Below are positions 47,683 to 54,643 of a stretch of DNA of 64,000 nucleotides, in pieces (positions within the stretch are counted from its first letter, which is position 1; the number at the start of each line of letters is the position of its first letter). This DNA is from Hymenobacter jejuensis (lineage in GTDB: Bacteria; Bacteroidota; Bacteroidia; Cytophagales; Hymenobacteraceae). Position numbers and translations under genes: made by a program. The notes beneath the pieces are model-generated. The model was given only the letters and a program-made list of their open reading frames with translations, had not been told where the DNA came from and did no database searches. The stretch spans positions 3,472,001-3,536,000 of the forward strand of contig NZ_CP040896.1 in assembly GCF_006337165.1 (NCBI RefSeq), written 5' to 3'.

Positions 47683-48492
47683 TTACCGCGATTCTTGCAC
47701 GGAGGTTGCGCCCGAAGCGGCGGCGGCTACCGGCTGTGGGGCGACATCGGCGGCAATGGGCCGCCGGTCGAAGCGTCGAAACCAGCTGGCTACCTTCATC
47801 TGGATGACGCCGAACAGGGCTTCCTGGAAAATCCCCTTGCTCATTTTGGATGTGCCGCGGGTGCGGTCGGTGAAAATAATCGGTACTTCCTTGATTTGAA
47901 ACCCATACTTGAAGGCTAGCCACTTCATCTCAATCTGGAAGGCATATCCCACGAAGCGAATTCGATCCAGCGGAATAGTACGCAGCACGCGGGCCGTATA
48001 GCACTTGAAGCCCGCCGTAGCATCGGCGATGGGCATGCCGGTAATCATGCGCACGTAAGCCGATGCAAACCACGACATCAGCACGCGGTCCATGGGCCAG
48101 TTGACTACGTTTACGCCTTGGATGTAGCGCGAGCCGATGGCCATGTCGTAGCCATCGTCGGCGCAAGCCTTGTACAGGCGCACCAGGTCTTCGGGGTTGT
48201 GCGAGAAATCGGCGTCCATTTCGAATACGTAGCCGTAGCCATGCGCCAGCGCCCACCGAAAACCGTGGATGTACGCCGTGCCAAGGCCCAGCTTGCCGCG
48301 ACGCTCCTCTAAGAACAGCCGATTGGGAAATTCACCCTGGAGGCGTCGCACGATCTCGGCGGTGCCGTCGGGCGAGCCGTCGTCGATGATGAGCACGTCG
48401 AATGCCTTGGGCAACGAAAACACCTTCCGAATAATCAATTCGGCGTTTTCGCGCTCATTATAGGTAGGAATCAGGACGAGCCCATCGTTCAT
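47683..48492 (-). CDS. Polyprenol monophosphomannose synthase-like GT2 (Dpm1 type)
   Basis: A 269-residue GT2 enzyme similar to Dpm1/PpgS-type synthases that make polyprenyl-phosphate-mannose or -glucose. VLIPTYNERENAELII and VLIIDDGSPDGTAEIV form the donor-binding half; MDADFSHNPEDL is the DxD site. IIFTDRTRGTSKMSKGIFQEAL is highly typical of the Dpm1 group. There are no C-terminal membrane helices; the tail (250-269) is Ala/Pro-rich. The -7 element at 48497-48504 lies directly before the ATG, so the mRNA may be leaderless. Confidence 0.92.
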   Translation of the reverse strand: MNDGLVLIPTYNERENAELIIRKVFSLPKAFDVLIIDDGSPDGTAEIVRRLQGEFPNRLFLEERRGKLGLGTAYIHGFRWALAHGYGYVFEMDADFSHNPEDLVRLYKACADDGYDMAIGSRYIQGVNVVNWPMDRVLMSWFASAYVRMITGMPIADATAGFKCYTARVLRTIPLDRIRFVGYAFQIEMKWLAFKYGFQIKEVPIIFTDRTRGTSKMSKGIFQEALFGVIQMKVASWFRRFDRRPIAADVAPQPVAAAASGATSVQESR

Positions 48493-48496
48493 TGTT

Positions 48497-48504
48497 CAAA
48501 GATA
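48497..48504 (-). promoter_or_regulatory. -7 element of the Dpm1-like gene
   Basis: TATCTTTG on the minus strand ends 5 bp before the start codon, which would place the transcription start at or next to the ATG. Confidence 0.6.
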
Positions 48505-48574
48505 GAAGTTAGATAGGTGTGCGAGAGAAAGCCCGAATACTTTTCCCAGGTTTTTTATGACTTCCTAGCTTCGG

Positions 48575-49915
48575 CTAGGCATTTTGGGCAGAATCAGCCA
48601 GCGTTTCGGCCAGTTCTTTAGCGTAGCGAATGCAGTCGGGCACGCCCACGCCGGCGCGCCAGTTGGCTACTGCATAAATTTTATGTTCGGAAAGTGCGTC
48701 GGCCGCGGCGTGTGCTGCGAGAATGCGACTGTCAAACTGCGGAATAGCTTTTTCCCAATAGTACTGGTACTGCCACACCGGCTCCGTAGCCTTGATGTGG
48801 TAGAGCCTGTTTAGCTCCTCGTGCACAGCAGCGCGCTGCGCCGCTTCGGGTTGCCGAGCCTGCGCTTCGTACTGCGAGCCGCCTACAAAGGTGGTAAATA
48901 ACACTTGGCCGTCCGGCACGCGGTTGGGGTAGATGGAGCTGGTCCAGATGCTGCCCGCCGCATACGGCTGCTCCACCTTGGGGTGTAGTGCTCCAAAGCC
49001 ATCAAGCGGGTGCCCAACGTCGGCGCGGCGGTAGGCGGTGTATACGGCGGCCATGGGCGGGTAAAAAACGGCTGCAAGCGCAACGGCAGCATCAGGAAAC
49101 AAAGACTGCAACAAAGGAGCGGCCGCGTAAGTCGGCAAGGCCAACGCAACGGCGTCGTAGGCAACGTGATCAAAAGTGCCCTGCGCCGTCCGGATTTGGT
49201 ATCGAGCGTCGGGCAAGCGTACTATTTCCGTAACGCCCTGGCCGCCGTGATAGTTTGTTAGTTTGGCCGAAATTGTATCGGTAATGGTCTGAATGCCTTG
49301 CCGTAACGAAATAATTCGGCGCCGACCGCCAGCCCGGCCCGATTTGGCCAGTCCGCGCACTACCGAACCATAAGTTTGTTCCAGCTCACCGAGCTTCGGA
49401 AAGGTTTTATGCAACAACAGCCGTTCAGGGTCGCCAGCATAAATGCCTGATATAAAAGGGTTTAGCGCATAGTCAACAATTTCCTGCCCAAAGCGCCGCC
49501 GAAAGAATCCTGCCAATGTTTCGGTAGGGTCGGGAGAAGCGGCCGGCCGGCGTAACTCCTTCAGAATGTTAAGCTTGCCTCTTAAGCTAAAAAAGCTGCT
49601 CAATAGCAAGCTAGGGGGCGAGCCGGGCAGCTTTTGGTAACGGCCCTCGCGCAGCACGTAGCGGTTGGCGCTGACCGCCGCAGTGTCCTGGATTTTTTCT
49701 GTTAAGCCAAGATCAGCTAGTAAAGCCTCTAGCTCGTCGCTGAGTTGCAGGGAGTTAGGGCCGGTTTCGAGTAGGTAGCCTTCCGGGTGCACGGTACGCA
49801 GATTACCACCAGCCGTAGGTTGCGCTTCAAATAAGTCATAGGAAATACCGGCTTTCTGTAGATACCAGGCTAGGGTAAGCCCCGATATACCGCCGCCCAG
49901 AATGGCAATGTTCAT
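48575..49915 (-). CDS. hemG: Protoporphyrinogen oxidase (HemY/PPOX type)
   Basis: A 446-residue FAD-dependent oxidase converting (copro)protoporphyrinogen to porphyrin in haem synthesis. The dinucleotide-binding loop IAILGGGISGLTLAWYLQ is at residues 3-20, followed by FEAQPTAGGNLRTV and ETGPNSLQLSDELEALLADL. The C-terminal NWRAGVGVPDCIRYAKELA is typical. The ATG at 49915 (MNIAILGGG) is preferred. The promoter lies 22 bp upstream, back-to-back with that of the GmhB-like gene. It is named for PPOX function; hemY is an alternative symbol. Confidence 0.92.
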   Translation of the reverse strand: MNIAILGGGISGLTLAWYLQKAGISYDLFEAQPTAGGNLRTVHPEGYLLETGPNSLQLSDELEALLADLGLTEKIQDTAAVSANRYVLREGRYQKLPGSPPSLLLSSFFSLRGKLNILKELRRPAASPDPTETLAGFFRRRFGQEIVDYALNPFISGIYAGDPERLLLHKTFPKLGELEQTYGSVVRGLAKSGRAGGRRRIISLRQGIQTITDTISAKLTNYHGGQGVTEIVRLPDARYQIRTAQGTFDHVAYDAVALALPTYAAAPLLQSLFPDAAVALAAVFYPPMAAVYTAYRRADVGHPLDGFGALHPKVEQPYAAGSIWTSSIYPNRVPDGQVLFTTFVGGSQYEAQARQPEAAQRAAVHEELNRLYHIKATEPVWQYQYYWEKAIPQFDSRILAAHAAADALSEHKIYAVANWRAGVGVPDCIRYAKELAETLADSAQNA

Positions 49916-49936
49916 ACCGTGCAAATTCGTTTGGCG

Positions 49937-49944
49937 CAAAGGTA
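49937..49944 (-). promoter_or_regulatory. -7 element of the protoporphyrinogen oxidase gene
   Basis: TACCTTTG on the minus strand, 22 bp before the start codon. Confidence 0.6.
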
Positions 49945-49959
49945 GGCCAGCGCGACGGG

Positions 49960-49992
49960 TTGTTCCAGGCTTCTGCGGAATCAGTAGCTTTG
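49960..49992 (+). promoter_or_regulatory. Promoter of the GmhB-like gene, probably leaderless
   Basis: TTG at 49960 and TAGCTTTG at 49985-49992, 22 bp apart. The -7 box ends five bases before the ATG at 49998, so transcription should begin at or beside the start codon. Confidence 0.65.
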
Positions 49993-49997
49993 AACCA

Positions 49998-50531
49998 ATG
50001 AATCCACTTGTTATTCCCGCTGTCAAGTCCAAAGCCGTGTTTCTGGACCGCGATGGCGTATTAAATCAAGAAATTGGCCGCTACGTGTGGCAACCCGAAG
50101 ATTTTGTGGTGTTGCCCGGCGTGCCCGAAAGTTTAAGAGCTTTGAAAGTTGCTGGTTACCAACTGGTTGTGGTTACTAATCAAGCAGGCATTGCCAAAGG
50201 CTTATATACGGCAGCCGATGTGCACCGCTGCCATGAGAAGCTACAACAAGCTTGCGGCGGCCTGATCGATGCCTTTTATTTTGCCCGCTCACACCCCAGC
50301 GTTAGCGAGTCGCTCCTGCGCAAGCCTGATTCGCTGATGCTCGAAAAAGCCATCGCGCGTTTTCACCTCGATCCGGAGCAATGCTGGATGATCGGTGACC
50401 GGGCCCGCGACATGGAAGCCGGAGCCCGCGTAGGCGTACGAGGGATCTTGGTAGGCGATGCCGAACCTGTGGCGTATTCGCCGCGGGTTGCCGACCTACC
50501 GGAAGCCGTAGAATGGATTTTGCAGCATTGA
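49998..50531 (+). CDS. GmhB-like HAD phosphatase
   Basis: A 177-residue HAD phosphatase similar to D-glycero-D-manno-heptose 1,7-bisphosphate 7-phosphatase of the LPS heptose pathway. FLDRDGVLNQE (from about residue 16) is HAD motif I with the nucleophile Asp; VVTNQAGIAKG is motif II; LRKPDS and MIGDRARDMEAGA are motifs III/IV. The zinc-binding loop cysteines of E. coli GmhB are replaced: the region reads FARSHPSVSESLLRKP. The substrate could therefore be different. The ATG at 49998 follows the -7 element directly. Confidence 0.82.
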   Translation: MNPLVIPAVKSKAVFLDRDGVLNQEIGRYVWQPEDFVVLPGVPESLRALKVAGYQLVVVTNQAGIAKGLYTAADVHRCHEKLQQACGGLIDAFYFARSHPSVSESLLRKPDSLMLEKAIARFHLDPEQCWMIGDRARDMEAGARVGVRGILVGDAEPVAYSPRVADLPEAVEWILQH

Positions 50532-50556
50532 TTTCCAACCTAAAACTTCTTTAACA

Positions 50557-50594
50557 GCAACGCCCGCTTTCTGTAAGTAGAAAGTGGGCGTTGC
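50557..50594 (+). terminator. Terminator after the GmhB-like gene
   Basis: GCAACGCCCGCTTTCT pairs with AGAAAGTGGGCGTTGC around a 6-base loop, followed by TGTGTTTTT. Confidence 0.8.
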
Positions 50595-50615
50595 TGTGTT
50601 TTTAATGGGTAATAC

Positions 50616-50768
50616 TTACTGCCGCACTACTGGAGCTTGCCCCGCGCTGGCTGTAATGGTGGAAGAAACCTGATTCGCAGGCTTAGCAGATGAATAGGCC
50701 GGACACTTGGTGCGGCACGAGCTCATCCCTACTAATCCAACGAGCGCCAAGAGCAAAAACTTTTTCAT
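50616..50768 (-). CDS. Short lipoprotein with CPAY motif, copy 1
   Basis: A 50-residue lipoprotein. MKKFLLLALVGLVGMSSC gives a signal with Cys18, followed by RTKCPAYSSAKPANQVSST and ITAS. A sister gene lies 190 bp away in the same orientation. The mature part is only 33 residues, with one more cysteine in CPAY. The product matches the sister at C-P-A-Y, K-x-A-N-x-V-S-S and I-T-A-S. Function unknown. Confidence 0.75.
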   Translation of the reverse strand: MKKFLLLALVGLVGMSSCRTKCPAYSSAKPANQVSSTITASAGQAPVVRQ

Positions 50769-50906
50769 GCTATAATGCAAAAAGAGTTAAAATGTGCGTG
50801 TGTTAAGAGCCTCAAAACTAAACATTTAAATTTATAACGATTGTTCCGTCTTTAAATTGTGCAGCCCGGATTATTTTGTAAGTAGCTGATTTTGAGCCAT
50901 AAAAAA

Positions 50907-50934
50907 AGCTCCCCGCACCTTAGCGCAGAGAGCT
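50907..50934 (-). terminator. Terminator of CPAY copy 2
   Basis: AGCTCTCTGC pairs with GCGGGGAGCT around an 8-base loop on the minus strand, followed by a T-run. Confidence 0.75.
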
Positions 50935-50959
50935 CTTGGAAAAAGCCAAATTTGACTAC

Positions 50960-51124
50960 TTATTGGCGCGAAGCAGCGGTAGAAGTAGTGCTTGCTGTGA
51001 TGGGTGAAGAAACGTGATTGGCAGCTTTGATGCCGGTGTAAGCGGGGCAATTTGCTTTTTTATTGCAGGAGCCCAAGCCGAAAACAGCCGCGCACGAAGC
51101 CAGCAAGAGTAAATTTTTCATCAT
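50960..51124 (-). CDS. Short lipoprotein with CPAY motif, copy 2
   Basis: A 54-residue lipoprotein starting MMKNLLLLASCAAVFGLGSC (a start one codon later is equally possible). The lipidated Cys is residue 20, followed by NKKANCPAYTGIKAANHVSS and PITAS. It is a paralogue of the gene at 50616 and has its own terminator. Lys after the cysteine and the small size exclude an enzyme; a structural, signalling or metal-related role is possible. Confidence 0.75.
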   Translation of the reverse strand: MMKNLLLLASCAAVFGLGSCNKKANCPAYTGIKAANHVSSPITASTTSTAASRQ

Positions 51125-51219
51125 GCAGAATGCAGAGGGTTAGTGTATTGATACAGGAAATCAAAAGTACAATTTGTGCCCAGGACTAGCTTACTCCTGG
51201 GCACAATTGACTAAAAAGA

Positions 51220-52620
51220 TTACTCGGTGTAGCCTAGAATGCGCATCATCGACTCGGGGTCTTGCTCGGAAGCAAACTCCCAGTCGCGCAGAGTGCCGTC
51301 TTCGTCGCGGTCGAGGATGACGTGCCGCGGGGCCGGAATGAGGCAATGCTTCAGGCCGCCGTAGCCGGAAAGGCTCTCCTGATAGGCGCCGGTATGGAAA
51401 AAGCCCACGTACAAAGGTTGCTTGTCGGCGGGTTTGCGCTCGGGCAGGAACACTTGGTAGATGTGCTTCTCGGCGTTGTAATAGTCCTGCGAGTCGCAGG
51501 TGAGGCCGCCCAGCTGAATTTTCTTGTACTGCTTTTCCCAGCCGTTGAGGGCCAGCATGATGAAGCGTTGATTCAGGGCCCAGGTATCGGGCAGGTTGGT
51601 GATGAACGAGCCATCAATCATGTACCACAACTCCTTATCGTTCTGAAGCTTCTCGTCCAGAATAGAGTAGATAGTAGCTCCGCTTTCGCCGACCGTGAAA
51701 ATGCCAAACTCCGTGAAGATGTGTGGCTCCGGCACGCCTTCCTCGCCGCAAATGCGCTTGATGGTGCGCAGAATTTCCTCGATCATGTACTGGTAGTCGT
51801 ACTCCGGCTGAATCGAGGTTTGAATGGGCAGGCCGCCGCCGATGTCGATGGTCGTTAGGGTAGGGCACACTTTCCGCAGCTCGCAGTACTTGTGCACAAA
51901 GCGGCTCAGCTCCGACCAATAATAGCTGGTGTCTTTGATGCCCGTGTTGATGAAGTAGTGCAGCATGGTCAGCTCAAAGCGCGGATCGTCTTTGATTTTC
52001 TGCTCATACAGCGGCAGCGCATCGGCGTAACGAATGCCCAAGCGCGAGGTATAGAACTGAAAACGAGGCTCTTCGTCGGAGGCCAGCCGCATGCCCACGT
52101 TACACTTCTCGGTTACGTGGTCGTGGTAGTACTCGATCTCGCTGAGGTTGTCGAGGATGGGCATGCAGTTTACAAACCCTTCGTTGATCAGCTCGGTCAG
52201 GTAGCGCTTGTAGCGCTCGCGCTTGAAGCCGTTGGCCACGATGTAGCTCTGCTTGTTGAGCTTGCCTTTTTTGTACAACGCCCGCACAATGTGCATGTCG
52301 TACCCCGAAGAAGTCTCAATGTGAATGTCGTTTTTCAGCGCCTCTTCCAGAATGAAAGAAAAGTGCGACGACTTGGTGCAGTAGCAATACGTGTACGTGC
52401 CCTGATAATCCGTTTTGGCGATGCCGTCGTTAAACCATTTCTTGGCCCGCTGAATCTGGGAGCTGATTTTGGGCAGGTACGTCAGGCGGAGGGGGGTGCC
52501 GTATTTGCGCACCAAGTCCATCATCGGAATGTCGTGGAAGCGCAACTCGTTTTGCTCTACGTGAAAGTCGGGCGTGGGAAAATCGAAGGTTTGGGAAATC
52601 AGGTCGTGGTAAGTATCCAT
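51220..52620 (-). CDS. speA: Arginine decarboxylase (fold-III PLP enzyme)
   Basis: A 466-residue alanine-racemase-fold decarboxylase similar to biosynthetic arginine decarboxylase, producing agmatine. The PLP-binding Lys lies in YCYCTKSSHF at about residues 77-86, and HFINTGIKD, TIDIGGGLPI and the EFG loop follow. CDSQDYY near residue 378 holds the substrate-binding Cys/Asp of the family. It is much shorter than the 630-residue E. coli SpeA. It is divergent from an arginase-family gene, which supports a polyamine/arginine role. Confidence 0.88.
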   Translation of the reverse strand: MDTYHDLISQTFDFPTPDFHVEQNELRFHDIPMMDLVRKYGTPLRLTYLPKISSQIQRAKKWFNDGIAKTDYQGTYTYCYCTKSSHFSFILEEALKNDIHIETSSGYDMHIVRALYKKGKLNKQSYIVANGFKRERYKRYLTELINEGFVNCMPILDNLSEIEYYHDHVTEKCNVGMRLASDEEPRFQFYTSRLGIRYADALPLYEQKIKDDPRFELTMLHYFINTGIKDTSYYWSELSRFVHKYCELRKVCPTLTTIDIGGGLPIQTSIQPEYDYQYMIEEILRTIKRICGEEGVPEPHIFTEFGIFTVGESGATIYSILDEKLQNDKELWYMIDGSFITNLPDTWALNQRFIMLALNGWEKQYKKIQLGGLTCDSQDYYNAEKHIYQVFLPERKPADKQPLYVGFFHTGAYQESLSGYGGLKHCLIPAPRHVILDRDEDGTLRDWEFASEQDPESMMRILGYTE

Positions 52621-52736
52621 TCGGGTCAGGAGGGGTTAGAAAGGGAAGCCGGTGGCGACGAAAGGCAAATGCCTCTAAATGAGAAGGTTATAACTGTTGG
52701 CCTTTGTGCAGGCTTTTCCGCACCTTTGTAGGCCCG

Positions 52737-52744
52737 CAAAGATA
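52737..52744 (-). promoter_or_regulatory. -7 element of speA
   Basis: TATCTTTG on the minus strand, about 117 bp before the speA start. It is next to the plus-strand arginase promoter. Confidence 0.5.
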
Positions 52745-52863
52745 GGCGGTATCGGGTACTCAGACATGCGTACCCGGGACGAGAGCGGTGAGACGTGGTC
52801 CTGCTCTTTCTGGTATTCGGCCGGGGTCCTTCGACCTCCATCGGTGCGGGGCATTGTTCTTTT

Positions 52864-53865
52864 ATGAAACGTATTAAGCTCATTGAAGTCCGCTCCGAGC
52901 TGGGAGCCGGGACTCGTGGGGCTAGTCTGGGAGTGGATGCGCTCAAGATTGCCTGCCTTAACAAAGGGTCCGATTATTTTCGACGGTTCAATTCGGTGGC
53001 CGTGCCCGATCTGAACCATGTCTTGTTCGACAAAAACCATTTCCCCTACGCAAAACACATCGATTCGGTGTATACGGTAGAAAAGGGAATTGCCAATACG
53101 GTAGAGCAAACGTTGCGTTTCGGCGAGTTTCCGCTGGTGCTGGCCGGCGACCACAGCAACGCTGCCGGCACCATTGCCGGCATCAAAGCCGCTTACCCGT
53201 ACAAAACCCTCGGGGTTATCTGGATCGACGCCCACGCCGACATTCATTCGCCCTATACCACACCATCGGGCAACATCCACGGCATGCCGCTGGCCATGGC
53301 CCTGAACTTCGATAACCTTGAGCTTCAGCGCAATGAAGTAGAGCCCGAAACCGAGTTCTTCTGGCGCCGCCTGAAAAACCTGGGCGAAGAAGGCCCGAAA
53401 CTAAAGCCCGAACACCTCGTGTACGTGGTGGTGCGCGACACCGAAAACGAAGAAGACGAGATCATCCGTCGCAGCGGCATCAAGAATTTTTCGCTGAAGG
53501 AGTTCAAAGCCAAAGGCCCGAAGCAGATCGCCCGTGAAATCTACGAGCGCCTGCGTTTCTGCGACTTAGTCTACATTTCCTTCGACGTCGATTCGCTGGA
53601 CTCGCGCTTTTCCAAAGGCACCGGCACGCCCGTGGAAGAAGGCCTCGACGTGCAGGAAGCTATTTCCCTGTGCCACGCCCTGCTCGACAACGAGCGCGTT
53701 GTGTGCTTTGAAATGGTTGAGATCAACCCCACGCTCGACTCCGAAAATACCATGGCTTCCAACGCTTTCGATATTCTCGAAGCAGCCACGGATACCATTA
53801 CGGAGCGTCTGCGAATTGAAGATGCCACGTCCCGGCAAGAATCGGGTAGGGGTGGTGCATTTTAG
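52864..53865 (+). CDS. Arginase/agmatinase-family ureohydrolase
   Basis: A 333-residue ureohydrolase with a di-manganese site. Metal ligands are visible in AGDHSNAAG, DAHADIH (about residues 127-133) and SFDVDSLDS. Beside speA, agmatinase (agmatine to putrescine) is plausible; arginase (arginine to ornithine) is equally compatible. The C-terminal 20 residues are not conserved (TSRQESGRGG). The ATG at 52864 (MKRIKLIEVRSELGAG) is preferred over the upstream in-frame Met, which lies in non-coding-like sequence. Confidence 0.88.
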   Translation: MKRIKLIEVRSELGAGTRGASLGVDALKIACLNKGSDYFRRFNSVAVPDLNHVLFDKNHFPYAKHIDSVYTVEKGIANTVEQTLRFGEFPLVLAGDHSNAAGTIAGIKAAYPYKTLGVIWIDAHADIHSPYTTPSGNIHGMPLAMALNFDNLELQRNEVEPETEFFWRRLKNLGEEGPKLKPEHLVYVVVRDTENEEDEIIRRSGIKNFSLKEFKAKGPKQIAREIYERLRFCDLVYISFDVDSLDSRFSKGTGTPVEEGLDVQEAISLCHALLDNERVVCFEMVEINPTLDSENTMASNAFDILEAATDTITERLRIEDATSRQESGRGGAF

Positions 53866-53917
53866 GGCAAAATCATAACGAGTTGATTATCAATGTATTG
53901 CGATTTTATTTATTTCT

Positions 53918-54031
53918 TGTCATCCAGAGCGCAGCGAAGGATCTCGCGTGCTGATTCTTGGTTAGCAGTCCCCTTAGCTGGCGTGAGTTACGCTGCGTAG
54001 CTCACGCCAGCTAAGGGGACAGGCCCTTAAC
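53918..54031. repeat. Interspersed palindromic repeat with a long hairpin
   Basis: TGTCATCCAGAGCGCAGCGA and the following AGGATCTCGCGTGC match the type of short repeat that is scattered in many Cytophagales genomes. It is followed by a hairpin at 53968-54020 whose outer 20-bp arms are perfect (GTCCCCTTAGCTGGCGTGAG), with an inner TACG/CGTA stem and a short loop. It lies between the arginase-family gene and an unknown gene. Confidence 0.6.
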
Positions 54032-54051
54032 GCACAGCTTGTAATTAGCCA

Positions 54052-54435
54052 ATGAAAAATTTAAAAGCGTTTACGGAAGCCTATGGCAATTTGGACGACG
54101 CTGTGGTCCTTGATGTATGCCTATCGTACCCGGCAGACTTTCGGCCTGAAATCAAAGTCGCTATCAATTGTATGTCCTTAGTAAAGGACTACAGTTGGGT
54201 GCATCTAGAACTTACTTTTTACGGGGTGAAAGAGTTCCGCATAACAGCAGCGCGGAACATGTCCATTGATGTAGTTGAATCGTTCGCGGTCGTGGAGTGG
54301 GATGGCGAAATGTGGTTCAATTTTAGTCCACGTGTGGTGCCGCCGGAAACGAAGACTGAACACCGAGACTCCGATTTTTACATCGTGTGCAAAGACTTGA
54401 ACTTCCAAGAAAGTGATTTCAAGCCAAGCTTATAA
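54052..54435 (+). CDS. Unknown 127-residue protein downstream of repeat
   Basis: I do not recognise this protein. It is acidic and soluble, with no signal peptide; aromatic residues recur (SWVHLELTFYGVKEF and EMWFNFSPRVV), which suggest a beta-rich fold. Base composition is lower in G+C than its neighbours, and it follows a mobile-type repeat directly, so it may have been acquired. A real gene is likely because the frame opens at an ATG and ends close to argS. Confidence 0.55.
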   Translation: MKNLKAFTEAYGNLDDAVVLDVCLSYPADFRPEIKVAINCMSLVKDYSWVHLELTFYGVKEFRITAARNMSIDVVESFAVVEWDGEMWFNFSPRVVPPETKTEHRDSDFYIVCKDLNFQESDFKPSL

Positions 54436-54520
54436 CTGGTTATGCTAGGTTTATAAACTGGCTGAGCCAGTGTTTTGGTACTTGGCTCCAACATTTCCTT
54501 CCCGTTCCGCACGGCCTTTC

Positions 54521-54528
54521 TACCTTTG
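54521..54528 (+). promoter_or_regulatory. -7 element of argS
   Basis: TACCTTTG, 116 bp before the GTG start. No perfect -33 was found at the right distance. Confidence 0.55.
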
Positions 54529-54643
54529 CAGCAGTAGAAACCGGAAGCAGCTTTCGTTTCGGCCGGTCGCCTGCGTTTGAGCAAGTGACGAGAACCGACG
54601 AGCGGCGCAGGCCATTAGCTGCTGCTACCTAGCATTTTTCTCT

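Noticed and set aside
51892..52731. 279-codon plus-strand frame opposite speA
   Set aside because: Complementary to the conserved decarboxylase gene and extends through its promoter; composition is that of an antisense frame.
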